NCBI GenBank assembly: GCA_964017125.1
Contig: OZ024914.1
Span: 25,487,623-25,551,622, forward strand
Direction: 5' to 3'
Length of the DNA: 64,000 bases
DNA from: Flabesymbios commensalis
Taxonomy: Eukaryota > Annelida > Polychaeta > Terebellida > Flabelligeridae
Positions 9,758 to 22,400 of the stretch are shown one piece after another. A model generated the notes under the pieces. That model made no database searches and was not told the DNA's origin. It saw nothing but the letters and a program-made list of their open reading frames with translations. Position numbers and translations under genes: made by a program. The stretch's first letter is position 1. Each line of letters starts with the position of its first letter.

Positions 9758-12700
9758 CCATAACAAGCATTGTACATTGGATGCATTACAACACCATACC
9801 ATGACAAGCATTGTACATTGGGTGTCTTACAATACCTTACCACGACAAACATTGTACATTGCTGAGCTTTACAAAATGAGATTATCATGAGAAGCATTGT
9901 ACATTGCTAGGCTTTAATACACCTTATCATGAGAAGCATTGAACATTGGATGCACTAAAACACCTTACCATGAGAAGCATTGAACATTGGGTGCCTTACA
10001 ACACCTTATCGTAAAACGCATTGAACATTGGATGCCTTACAACACCTCACCATGAGAAGCATTCAACATTGGATGCCTTACAACACCTCACCATGAGAAG
10101 CATTCAACATTGGATGCCTTACAACACCTTTCACGAGAAGCATTGCACATTGTGTGCCTTTCAACACATTGCCATGAGAAGCATTGTACATTGGGTGTCT
10201 TACAACACTTTACCATGAGAAGCATTGTATATCGGGTGCCTTACAACACCTCATCATGGAAAGCATTGAGAATTAGGTGCCTTACACCTCAGCATGAGAA
10301 TCATTTTACATTAGGTGCCTTACAACACCTCACCATGATAATCATTGTACATTAGGTGCCTTACACCACCTTACCATGAGAATCATTGTACGTCACTAGG
10401 TGCCTCACAACACCTCACCATGAGAAACATTGAACATCGGGTGCCTTACAACACCTTACCATGAGAATCATTGGGTGGGTGCCTTACAACACGATACCAT
10501 AAAAAGCATTGTACATTAGGTGCCTTACACCACCCTACCATGAGAATCATTGTACAGTGGGTGCCTTACACCACCCTACCATGAGAAACATCGTACATTA
10601 GGTGCCTTACACCACCCTACCACGACAAGCATTGCACATTGGGTGCCTTACAACACCTTACCATGACAAGCATTGTACATTGGGTGCCTTACAACACCTT
10701 ACCATGACAAGAATTGCAACGTTGCGTGCCTGATAACACCTTATCGTGAGACTTACAACATCGGTGCCTTACAACACTTTACCATGAGAAGCATTGTACA
10801 TTTGGTGCCTTACAACACTTTACCATGAGAAGCATTGTACATTGGGTGCCTTACAACACTTTATCATGAGAAGGAGTGCAACTTTATGTGCCTGATAACA
10901 CCTTATCGTGAGGCGCATTGCACATCGAGTGCCTTAAAACACCTTACCACAAGAAGCATTGTACATAGGGTGCCTTACAACACTTTACCATGAGAAGCAT
11001 TGCACATTGGGTGCCTTACAGCACTCTATCATGAGAAGGATTGAATATTGGGTGCCTTACAACACTCTATCATGAGAAGGATTGAATATTGGGTGCTTTA
11101 CAACCCCTTTGTGTGAGAACCATTGTACATTGTGTGCCTTGCAACACTTTACTGTGAGAAGCATTGTACATTGGGTGCCTAACAACACCTTGCCATGAGA
11201 AGCATTTCACATTGGCTGCCTTACAATACCTTAACATGAGAAGCATTGTACATTGGGTGCCTTACAACACTTTGTCATGAGAAGCATTTCACATTGGCTG
11301 CCTTACAATACCTTAACATGAGAAGCATTGTAGATTGGGTGCCTTACAATACTTTGCCATGAGAAGCATTTCACATTGGATGCCTTACAACACCTTAACA
11401 TGAGAAGCATTGTACATTGGGTGCTTTACAACACTTTGTCATGAGAAGCATTTCACATTGGCTGCCTTACAATACCGTAACATGAGAAGCATTGTACATT
11501 GGGTGCCTTACAACACTTTGTCATGAGAAGCATTTCACATTGGCTGCCTTACAATACCTTAACATGAGAAGCATTGTAGATTGGGTGCCTTACAACACTT
11601 TGTCATGAGAATCATCGCACATTGAGTGCCTTACAACACCTTAACATGAGAAGAATTGTACATTGGGTGCCTTACAACACTTTGTCATGAGAAGCATTGC
11701 ACATTGAGTGCCTTACAACACCTTAACATGAGAAGCATTGTAGATTGGGTGCCTTACAATACTTTGCCATGAGAAGCATTTCACATTGGATGCCTTACAA
11801 TACCGTAACATGAGAAGCATTGTACATTGGGTGCCTTACAATACTTTGTCATGAGAAGCATTTCACATTGGATGCCTTACAACACCTTAACATGAGAAGA
11901 ATTGTACATTGGGTGCCTTACAACTCTTTGCCATAAGAAGCATTGCACATTGGGTGCCTTACAACACTTTGGTATGAGAAGCATTTTACATTGGGTGTCT
12001 TACAACACTTTGCCATACGAAACATTGCACATTGGGTGCCTTACAGCACTTTTCCATGATAAACATTGCACATTGGGTGCCTTAGAACACTTTGCCATAA
12101 GAAGCATTGCACATTGTGTGCCCTACAACACATTAACATGAGAAGCATTGTACATTGGGTGCCTTACAATACTCTTATCATGAGAAGGATTGAATATTGG
12201 GTGCCTTACAACCCCTTAGTGTGAGAACCATTGCACATTGGGTGCATTACAACACTTTCCCATGAGAAGCATAGCACATTGGGTGCCTAACAACACTTTA
12301 ACATGAGAAGCATTGTACATTGTGTGCCTTACAACAATTTGCCATGAGAAATATTGCACATTCGGTGCCTTACAACACTTTGCAATGAGAGGCATTTCAC
12401 ATTGTGTGCCTTACAACACTTTGCCATGAGAAACATTGCACATTGGGTGCCTTACAACACCTAAGGATGAGTAACATTGCACATTGGGTGCCTTACAACA
12501 CCTTACCATGATAGGCACTGTACATTGGGTGCCTTACAACACCCCTTACCATGAGAATTATTTCACATTGGGTGCCTTACAACACTTTGTCATGAGAAGC
12601 ATTTCACATTGGGTGCCTTACAACACCTTAACATGAGAAGCATTGTACATTGGGTGCCTTACAACACTTTGCCATGAGAAGCATTGCACATTGGCTGCCT

Positions 12701-13545
12701 TACAACACTTTGCCATGAGAAGCATTGCACATCCGGTGCTTTACAACACTTAAAATGAGAAGCATTGTACACTTGGTGTCTTACAACACTTTGCCATGAG
12801 AAGCATTTCACATTAAGTGCCTTACAGCACTTTGCCATGAGAAGCATTTCACATTGGGTGCCTTACAGCACCTTAACATGAGAAGCATTACACATTGGGT
12901 GCCTGACAACACTTTATCATGAGAACGATCGAATACTGGGTGCCTTACAACCCCTTAGTGTGAGAACCATTGCACCTTGGGTGCCTTAGAACACTTTGCC
13001 ATGAGAAGCATTGCACATTGGGTGCCTTACAACCCCCTAACATTAGAAGCATTGCACATTAAGTGCCTTACAACACTTTCCCATGCGAAACCTTGCACAT
13101 TGGGTGCCTTACAACACCTTAGGATGAGAAACATTGCACATTGAGTGCCCCACAACACCCTACCATGAGATACATTGCACGTAGGGTGCCTTACAACACT
13201 TCATCATGAGAAGGATTGCAACTTTGCGTGCCTGATAAACACCTTATCGTGAGACGCATTGCACATCGGTGCCTTACAACACCTTACGACGAGAAGCATT
13301 GTACATTGGGTGACTTACAACACTTTACCATGAGAAGCATTTTACATTAGGTGACTTACAACACTTTACCATGAGAAGCATTGTACATTGGGTGCTTTAC
13401 AGCACTTCGCCATGAGACGCATTGCATACTGCGTGCCTGATAGCCCCTTCAAATGACATTGCGTGCTTTAAGCACTTTACCATGAGAATCATTGCACATT
13501 GGGTGCCTTACGAAATATTGTCATGGACAGCATTGTATATCATAC
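9758..13545. repeat. Large ~40-bp tandem repeat array, about 94 copies
   Basis: Consensus in two halves: CATGAGAAGCATTGTACATT then GGGTGCCTTACAACACTTTG. Units vary by a few bases and rare indels (for example shortened units near 10460 and 10745). Between roughly 11170 and 11900 two unit types alternate, giving an 80-bp higher-order repeat. All open frames in the array are by-products of a period not stopping every frame. Confidence 0.95.
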
Positions 13546-13860
13546 CCTTTGAGTAAGAAGGTTTTAAACCGGAACTTTACAAAGTGGCAGTTTAGCACCT
13601 TCTAACTCCGAGGGGACGTTATAGAGGCCTTACAAAACATCGTCATGACCTAACACAACATGGTCATGGGCTGTATTTTATATGAGACGCCTTACACAAC
13701 ATCGCCACGGACACTATTGCATATAAGAGGATTTACAAAACATTGCCGTTGGCAGGATTCCATTTAAGAAGCCTTACAAAGTATTGTCATAGAAAGAATT
13801 GCATATGAGACAATATTTGCCATGGACAACATTTCACTTCATAAGCCGTAAATTATATCG
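13546..13860. repeat. Degenerate edge of the 40-bp array
   Basis: Diverged, longer-spaced units still show GCCTTACAAA, ATTGTCATGGACA and AGCATTGTATAT pieces. This is expected of an array edge that no longer exchanges with the core. Confidence 0.65.
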
Positions 13861-14519
13861 GCATGATAGTACAGCAGCAGACACACAAAAAGAGCCATAT
13901 TTTAGGACACACCTAGACTTGCGATACAACATTTTGTCTAGAATTGCCCCAGGGGTCTCATGATGCATAATCTAGTTGATGACATTGTCGGAAATCGGTG
14001 CGGGCTGAGAATTTGACACTTTTACATACCTACCCAATTTTTAGATAAAATATCCGCTGAAATATGATTTTCACGTTTATTTCACTCTCTCACAATATTG
14101 TACCATTTAAATCAAATAATGGTGGGTCTAGTTTTTTCTATCCATTAGGTCATTCACAAAAAATGAAAAAGTTAATATAATTTTACTATAATTATTATCC
14201 TACATTGATGAGCTAATTTTGATATTGCTCATATGCCCCAGAATGCATTTTGAAAATTTTTCAAAATTTCACATTTTTGGCAAATACATGTAGTTTTTGT
14301 CAACAGGCTCTGTACGAAAGTCCACACGAGTGGTATCCTTTGGTTCGGAGACATACAATTGATGAGGAGAATACTCTGAGACGTTCTTGGAATCACAACC
14401 AATATATTTTGATAACCTTACATTTCTGCACATAACCTTTATGTTAAATAAATGCGTCATGAAATTTCCATCGAATATCCAGAGTATGCGTTCTTTTGCC
14501 TTAGTCTATTCGTATTATA

Positions 14520-14757
14520 TTAACCCTTGCACCACTAAGCGCGACTGTAGTCGTTTTCAATCCATTTTATTGGCCGATCAAATCACTGCTATTGCAATGA
14601 GTATTTAAACTGCAAAATTTGCAAATGTTGATTTTCAAATTAAACAAATAATATTTTGAGAAATTTTCACCAATTTGAAGTTGTGGGTCCCGGTAGCGAG
14701 ACACAACTTCAAGTGGGTAAAAATTTAAATTATTTAAACTAGCGCTTTAAGGGTCAA
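14520..14757. mobile_element. TTAA-type miniature element
   Basis: Starts TTAACCCTTGCACCACTAAG and ends CTAGCGCTTTAAGGGTCAA, the right TTAA having mutated. It contains the hairpin TTGAAGTTGTGGGTC / GAGACACAACTTCAAG. Confidence 0.65.
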
Positions 14758-15117
14758 TCTGATCCATAGTGAACCTGTATCTAGATAAACACGTCATAGA
14801 AGTATAGATATTTATGGATTAGAAAGGGCAACGGCCATGTCAAGTGAGTGTGTTATACAGAGATAAGAGGTTTTATTACATCAACATGCAGCAATCGACA
14901 TTTCTTCTAAATATCGGATTACCCCCTTTAAAATGTCATAACAGGTCACATAGAACAATGCTACATAAGGACATGTATGATTCGGTTATAATGACTTATG
15001 GATTATACTGATAAATAGCAATATTATTATGAAAGGATTGCCCATTGAGGATTACTCAGACCACAGTGCCACGAAAAAGTCAAGTTTATTGATACAATCT
15101 TGTCCATACTTTATAAA

Positions 15118-15343
15118 TTAACCCTTTAACCGCCGGTGCCGCATATATTCGGGTTTTCATTTTTTATTAGCACATTATATGCCACCTTTTGAAGAAAAAA
15201 TAAGCAATATTTGAAAACAGTTGACCTCCATTTTGTCATATCTGAATAATTTTCACTCACTTGAAGATGTGGATCGCGTCAGCGAGACACAACTTCAAGT
15301 GGGTGAAAATTCAGATTGAATAATTTGGCGGATAAAGGGTTAA
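15118..15343. mobile_element. TTAA MITE, 'AACCGCCGGTGCCG' family, copy 1
   Basis: TTAACCCTTTAACCGCCGGT at the left; GGCGGATAAAGGGTTAA at the right. The inner hairpin has arms CACTTGAAGATGTGG and CACAACTTCAAGTG. Family copies: 15118, 17897, 18522, 22774, 29410, 45112. Confidence 0.85.
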
Positions 15344-15905
15344 TATATGTTTTTTCAATACATCTACATTTACTGAATTTATTGTTTTACTGTTTTTTAT
15401 TAGACATACGTACGCGAAGCGAATATATACGCATTGACGAAGTATCATGCAAATTTAAAAACACTTCCAAAAAATGATGCAATTATATAGTTAAAGATAT
15501 CCATTCAATTTAAATAAAATAATGAAATGATTGTATGTAAGAAGGAAAATAAAACAATCTTCGAGTTAAATAAGGTAGTGATATAATAATTACACAAATA
15601 TCATAGATATCCACAAATGTGATATAGTTAGATAAATAATGGGCCATACAATGCATGTACCTATAATGTCAGATCACGTGGAGCCACAACTACATGTAGC
15701 TGAAATATCTGGCCTCGGACATCCGGTTTTCGAGCAATTATAATCATTATCACATTCTCCCACGTTCTGTTATTAAGTAATTATAAATCATTATCACATT
15801 TTCCCACGTTCTGAGAAAAACATGTTCATTTTTCTCATATTAGGATCCTCTATCCTAGTGTCTCCAGGATTGACCTGGGAATATATTTATATATATTTAT
15901 ATATA

Positions 15906-16174
15906 ATTAATATATTTTTGTGCTGCGCACTCACCAGTTAGGCTGGATATAGAGACGATATTCCTGATTTCTAATTATTGACAACCATGTCAAAAATAAG
16001 AAATACGGGAATTTTGTCTCTTATATCTAGCCTAACTGGTAAGTGCGCAGCACATAAATTTAAAAACTTTTGCAGTTCTAGTCTATGGACATGTTTACAT
16101 CATATGGTCATATTATTAAGCTAAAATAAAATCTCCGATTTTTTATGATTTTAGACCTGGGCATGTCCCTTCAA
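15906..16174. mobile_element. Truncated copy of the TTAA/AGGGAC long-TIR element
   Basis: Matches the inner and right part of the complete element at 49138-49505 (GTGCTGCGCACTCACCAGTT and ACTGGTAAGTGCGCAGCA arms). Ends GTCCCTTCAA, a mutated TTAA. The outer left arm is missing. Confidence 0.7.
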
Positions 16175-16529
16175 ATTTACTAAGTAATGAACAAACAATT
16201 TTCAAAAATATTCCGTTATTGTATTAGTTGGTCATTATATTAATACAATCATGATAATGCACTGGTATCTCAGCGAAAAACGTTGAGATCCACATGAAAC
16301 TCAAGCCGATTGACACACCCGCAAAAATCGGAGGTCGAATTTATTGTTTAATAATTTTTTTTTAATTTTGCATTCACTCAAGATTCAAATGAACCGTAAC
16401 AAGTTATGCAGGTTCCTAAATATCATAATATGCCTCATTGTTTTGTTATTTTTTGTAAATATGGCTGACGAGCACTCAAGATTGATTAAAGTATTAACGA
16501 CATTACTGAAAATATATCAAGTAGCATGT

Positions 16530-17635
16530 TTCTTTTTGCAGAAGATGCTCCTATTTTTAGGTCTACAAGAGATACGTCAGCTTGAGAAGATTTAAAAACT
16601 TATAAATAAAGATCTGAAAACGATTGAAAAATGGGCTTCACTGTGGAAACCCAAACTCAGTGTACCCGAAGCTGTCGTTATCATGTTTTCTAGAAAAAGA
16701 GTACCCTAACTGAACACCCATTATTGTTAAATAATAATCCATTAAAAAATGTAAAATTTCAGAAACACCTGGGCATCAAATTTTCTGCTGATATGCAGTG
16801 AAGCCAGCACATTAATTGTGTGACATCCCATTCTTACAAACATTCTGTCTTAGCACTTGGTATAAGAGTTTTGTCCGACCAGTATTAGAATATGGCGATA
16901 GTGTGTATAGCAGTTGTAAAAAAGTTGACGCTGCAAAACTTGAAAACGTTCAAAATGATGCTTTACGTATTAATGCAGGTGCGAAAAGATTTACATCCAA
17001 TTCTTTATTATTAAACGAGACTGGTTTCCAAACATTCGAAACGCGTTGAGATGCACATAGCATGATTTTATTTTAAAAATGCTTGTACACTAAAGTACCA
17101 CAATACCTGACTGATTGTATGCCAGCACGCCTGCATTCTCGTAATACCCGTTCGGCAGCTTCTCCAACATTTCGTATTATAAAAGCTAGCTCAACCCAAT
17201 ATCAAAACAGTTTCTTTCCAATCTGCACAAAATTTTTTAATACCTCAAATCCAAATTTTAGATCATCAGAATACACTTTCGTAAAATGTAATAAAGAGCA
17301 AAGTGGATATTACCTCATGGGTTCCAGATTCATCCAGGTTGTTCTTTCTCAGTTACGTCTGAGATTCAGGAACCTGAATGAACACTTGCATCGATAATCC
17401 ACAGTGTAGGTGATCTAGCGGCTCCGAAACGGTCAAACATTATTTTATTGATTGCCCCATACAAAACGGACATAGAGAAGATTTATTTGAAATGGTAAAT
17501 ACCGATGATAAGAGAACCACAACAATTTTGAGCATTATATTACAAGGTGTTAACATAAAAGATCACAATTTCAAAATTATTGAAGCAGTATCTAAATACA
17601 TGTATATTTTAGAATATAACAGACTCACATAAATA
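16530..17635 (+). mobile_element. Decayed 3' end of a non-LTR retrotransposon (LINE)
   Basis: Conceptual pieces in shifting frames follow reverse transcriptase order. First comes FAEDAPIF (the F/Y-ADD catalytic box) near 16533, then IEKWASLWKPKLS and VIMFSRKR. Next is VRPVLEYGDSVY..KLENVQNDALR..AGAKR at 16861-17005, then RTS..QNSFFP..FFN near 17155-17250. Last is a C-terminal HYFIDCP-type box near 17440. There are several stops and frame changes, so it is a dead fragment. The pattern fits CR1/L2/jockey-like clades; the clade is not resolved. Confidence 0.75.
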
Positions 17636-17896
17636 ATTCCAATGCTAGCTAACTGTAACATGCTCATGAACGCTGTTTAAAATAATATTATGTATGTCAC
17701 AATTATTTCTTGATTTTATATTGTTTGCCATAAAATCAACGTTATAACGATGTCAAATACTAAATGATTTATGTTTTTCATTGAGTGCTTATTGTCATGC
17801 TGTTCTGTTTAATGTTTATTTTCTTTATTTTTTCTTTTGGGGAGAGCATATTCATTAGTGTAATACTATGTTGTAATCCGCGGTAAATAAATATGT

Positions 17897-18171
17897 TTAA
17901 CCCTTTAACCGCCGGTGCCGCATATATTCGGGTTTTCATTTTTTATTAGCACATTAAGTACCACATTTTAAATATGGTAAAGATAAAATGTGACATCAAC
18001 CAGCAAGATTTGAAAAGAGTTGACCTCCATTTTGTCAAATCTGAATAATTTTCACTCACTTTAAGTTGTGGATCGCGTCAGCCTTTAGAGAACAAGTGTT
18101 CATTCAGGTTGCAGACACAACTTCAGGTGGGTGAAAATTTAAATTGAATAATTTTGCGGTTAAAGGGTTAA
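17897..18171. mobile_element. TTAA MITE, 'AACCGCCGGTGCCG' family, copy 2
   Basis: Complete TTAA-bounded copy, about 30 bp longer than its relatives because of an insert (CTTTAGAGAACAAG region) in the loop of the inner hairpin. Confidence 0.8.
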
Positions 18172-18521
18172 GCCGAACCAAGGAAGTTTTATGGTTATAA
18201 CCTCCTTTCTCAAATTGATGTGATTCACGCTTATTGTATTAATAAAAGAGGTCAGTGGTATCGTGGTGGCACACTAATGGTTATACAAATTTTAGTTTTA
18301 GAACTGACATGATACATGTGTGTATTACCGTGCATAGACATACAACAGTAACTAGTCACTTATAAAGCAAGTAGTGACTGCTATTTGACTTTGCATGGCA
18401 GTATACATGAACTGAGAGAGCGTGTGTGGGTAAACAGCTGACATAATTATGGATAAGCATATTATTATCAGGTTATACTCTAGTGATGGAAATGCTATCA
18501 AGGTGTCACTACAGTCACACT

Positions 18522-18754
18522 TTAACCCTATAAACGCCGGTACCGATTTTGTTCGTTTTTTTTTAAAACTCATCAGTCCATTAATTACCACCTCTTCAAC
18601 ATGTGAGAGTAATCAACAAGATCTCAAAATCGTTGACCTCCCTTTTGTCAAATCTGAATAATTTTCACTCACTTGAAGTTGTGTATCGCGTCAGCGAGAC
18701 ACAACTTCAAGTGGGTGAAAATTGCAATTAAATAATTTGGCGGTTAAAGGGTTA
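18522..18754. mobile_element. TTAA MITE, 'AACCGCCGGTGCCG' family, copy 3
   Basis: Left end TTAACCCTATAAACGCCGGT; right end GGCGGTTAAAGGGTTATT, with the terminal TTAA mutated. More diverged than copies 1, 2 and 4. Confidence 0.75.
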
Positions 18755-18837
18755 TTGACAGATAAGTCCTTTTAAGCACAAGGGTATGGATCAGTGGGAC
18801 CTTAGCATGCAAAGGGTCAAGTGTACTTTGCCCGGCC

Positions 18838-18945
18838 AATATGAGACGTTGACCCGATGTTGATTAGATGTTAGACCACCGCCTGCGACGCTGGCCCAAC
18901 ATCTAATCAACATAGGGTGAACGTCTGGTACTTGATGGGTGTACA
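18838..18945. repeat. Inverted-repeat element, 'GACGCTGGCCCAAC' type
   Basis: Arms read GACCCGATGTTGATTAGATG and, beyond a GCCTGCGACGC centre, CATCTAATCAACATAGGGTG. Same central motif as the hairpin MITEs at 25440 and 33128. Confidence 0.65.
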
Positions 18946-19281
18946 TCTTTCGGGTCACGTTGAATCGAGGTGACAGAGCGCACTCTACCCATCTGATATG
19001 AGTCATATGGCCTTAGTGTCTGCACAGCATTCAACCTGAACTGACCTCATCTCGAGTCAGAATGGTATAAAGAGCTAAGAAGAACATGACGACAAATAAT
19101 AATAGCAATCCCCAGCTATAGGCCCCTATAGGATTCACAACAACGGCTGTGTTTCGTGGGAGCGCATTTGAAGGGATTCATTAGCATTGCACATCCATTT
19201 GCAATTTGCAAGTTTAGGAGATAGTACACCACTACTCATCCATTGGATATCTTGAAACAATTTGACTACAGAAAAACACAG

Positions 19282-19467
19282 ATGCCAGGTCTTGACAAAA
19301 TGACGGATTTAAGCAGACGACAACATGATAGACTTCGTAGAACACAGAGCGCGCCGGCGGGAGGTGCCTGTATGCGCAGTGTTCGGAGGCGCAGCATTAA
19401 AGACTCATTTGATGTGACATGCGATGAGAAGATCCCAGAAGTCCCCCACGGTGGCGCTAGAATCAAG
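19282..19467 (+). CDS. Gene B exon 1: start and basic tail
   Basis: Encodes MPGLDKMTDLSRRQHDRLRR, then TQSAPAGG, SVRRRSIKDSF and VPHGGARIK. It keeps the RTQSxP and RRxS motifs of gene A exon 2 but little else before VPHGGAR. Donor GTGAAT is weaker than its gene A counterpart. Confidence 0.8.
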
Positions 19468-22400
19468 GTGAATATTGAAATTTTGTGGGAAGATGATTTG
19501 GTAGTATATAATATATCTAATTAGAGACATTTTATCAACAGGTTTGCCTAACATATTCACTTTTTTACTTCTATTTTACCTCATTACACTCTTTTCAGCT
19601 TTCGATGAGGTTTATGACTTGTTGGTAACTTGCTCTGGTTAAACATGCATTTTTTACCAGAGAAGCATAAATGTGGACATTCCCCCTATTTAGTTTTACC
19701 AAATTATTGACCATAATTGCAGGTTCAAATGAACACATGGTCTATGCCAAATGCTTAACAACATTATAACCGTCATTCTAATACGAGTGTCATTCATTGA
19801 TTCAACAGTAAGCATGGTAAAACAAATATTCGTATATTAAAAAAAACGTGTAATATTTATAGTTTTTCATTTTATTAACCGATTGATATCGTTATGCAAA
19901 AACTACCTTTTCATTGAATGCCTAATAATGCAGTAGGCGTATGTTCAGGGCATTAATGCAGTAATTCGATCAGCTTGATATTATTGCCAGAGATACTTAG
20001 TTCTTGACCCACGTAGTCAACAACTGTAAATAGTTGACAAGAGGCTGAGCCAGCAGCATCGACATTTCACCCTGCGTTGTTTCAACAATGGGCGAACGTT
20101 TGATATGCTGGTCCAGCACTGAAACAAAATAGGGTCATCACTTCTGGTTGATGCGTAGTAGCCCACATCGCGTCGCCCCTGACCTATATAAACAACGTAA
20201 TCTAACAGTCTGGGCGTGCGTGTACAGTAAACGTGAAACGTTTGCCCAGTGCTGGGTTAATGTTGGTCCACCGTCTTAGACGGTGGACCAACATTAACCC
20301 GGCACTGGGTGAGTCTACGTACGTGGTAACAATGCGTGAGGACGGGAACGGACTTTGTGCTTGTTATTCTGCAGTGATGAGCACGTGGACAGTGACTGAC
20401 TGGCCAGAGTTCACCCTGACCTGAATTAGCTGATCGGGCCCAACGCCAGCTCAACGCTGGCTACTAGCTCAACATTTTTAACCTGTTAGCCCAGAATTCA
20501 GTCAGTGTTTATTGGTTCGCGTTTGCTAAGTTTATAACCAGAAGCCACAAATTATCACTACATAAAGACTGAAAAGTGATCTCATCTGCATGATTTATAA
20601 CACTTTATAATTATTAAATATTTCTGATAATATAACGTTAGCCGTATTACTAGCTGTTAACAAAAACAAAACATGTATTATAACTCTTGGGCGGGGGCCC
20701 TAGGGTAGTGGTTAGCACCGCTGCCTTTCACGCCAGAGTTCGAGGTTCGGTTCCCGGTCTCGGCGGTTTCAAAGAAACAAAAATGTTTCTTCCCCATCCA
20801 CGTGTGAAAGTCAGTATTGTGGGGAGCCTCCGTGACCGAGAGGTAGCGTGCTCGGCCTCAGACCGCCAGGGCTCGAATTTCGAATCCTGTGTCTGGAGGA
20901 CAGTGTCATCTCAATCATCTCACCATCCTCAGGTTCTCCTGGCCCAGTTTAGCCTATATGTGCACAAAAGTGGCCTAAAGCCCGATTCATTTCATTATAA
21001 CTCTTTGTGGAGATGGATCAATCATTTTCTACGCAAGTCATTTGTTGTTAAATCTCTGATTAGAAAACACTCTGTTAGCAGGGGCGTATCCAGGGGGTGC
21101 TCAGGGTGCTCGAACACCCCCTTAATTTCCAGAGTGATAATTTTCCAACTCAACCATTAGGCCCGGCCGTAGGACGGTAGCCCATTAAGTTTATTTTGCC
21201 TGAGTTTGTGTTCTATTTAGGGGAAAGAGGGGTGCTGTGTGTGGGAAACGGTTAACATTTCTGTACACCAGTCCTTATGAACATGTCCGATATAACGTTT
21301 GAGGTTGCTAGGTTAAGTACTTTCGTCTTTAAAAAAGTGTTCAGAAAAAATATACCTCGACGATTAAATATAGTGATTAGAGCTGAAAAGGTTTTGATTG
21401 GAATAATGTTGGCCCAGCGTAGCAGACAGTGGCCCACATTACATCAGCATTTGGGCCAATGTATCGTGTTATCTGGTGTTTCTAGCGCCGGGATGACAAG
21501 CGTCACCCACATAGTCACCCACATACAGCAGTCAGAAAACACGGTACAATCACCCAATGCTGTTTCAATGTATGTCAGGCCAGCGTCGAAAACTGTGGGT
21601 CAACATTGAAACAGCATTGGATGAATGTCACGTGTTTGCGCAAAGTATACAGCAGACCCAGTGATGGATTAGTGTTGGGCCGGCATTGATTGACCGGCAT
21701 TGAACCAGCAATGGGCTGCGACGCTGGCCCAACATTGAAGCGGAATTTGGTGGGTAGGCCTACATCCTCTGTACGAGGTAAATCTTAGGCAAGTATTGAA
21801 TGAATGTTGGCCAGCACAGGTGATGGTGGTGGAAGAAATACACGTTGAAGATATATTTTAACTTGTCTTCTTGGTTCTTTCCTTAATTATATCAGAGATT
21901 TTACTAATGAACAATCTCTGATTATATCCTGAACATTAAGGATTCTGGCCCATGAGGAAGACCAATACACTGTTATGTTTAGAAAATATTAAGCCGATTT
22001 TTTGTCTATAGCACTCGAACAGACCAAAGCCGGGCCTCGGAGTTCTGGAACTTCTATTACAGTTTCCTATACAATTATTCCACCAGTGTCCGGCATGTTA
22101 ATCAGTTAATAGGTGCCAGCCCCCTCCACATCTAAATAATACCCCTTCCCATTTGAGGGCTGGTGTCTGGGATACATGATTGGCGCCATTAGAGACTCAG
22201 AGTAGACAATAAACTGTTACTAATTGGGCAAGTGATCGCCACATGCGGCGAGAGAAGCAAAATCGTTGCAATGCAAATCTTTAAAATTGACCATTCAGAG
22301 CACTTAAAAGTAGAAATTTGTTGCGACTGGTCTTCTTTCTCCTGCCCACCCTTTGTGACACATTTTTCAAACATTCATTAATTTTTTGTAAAAGAACATA

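Noticed and set aside
9758-13545. Possible CRISPR array
   Set aside because: Repeats are head-to-tail ~40-bp units with no unique spacers, in an animal genome; it is a minisatellite.
20700-20900. True tRNA genes
   Set aside because: A- and B-box-like pieces are present, but cloverleaf pairing is poor and the units lie inside a dispersed SINE with target duplications.
20687-21160. 157-aa frame starting MGGGPRVVVSTAAFHARVRG
   Set aside because: The same frame appears in all four SINE copies (also 24587, 60564, 63236) and simply translates the tRNA-like units.
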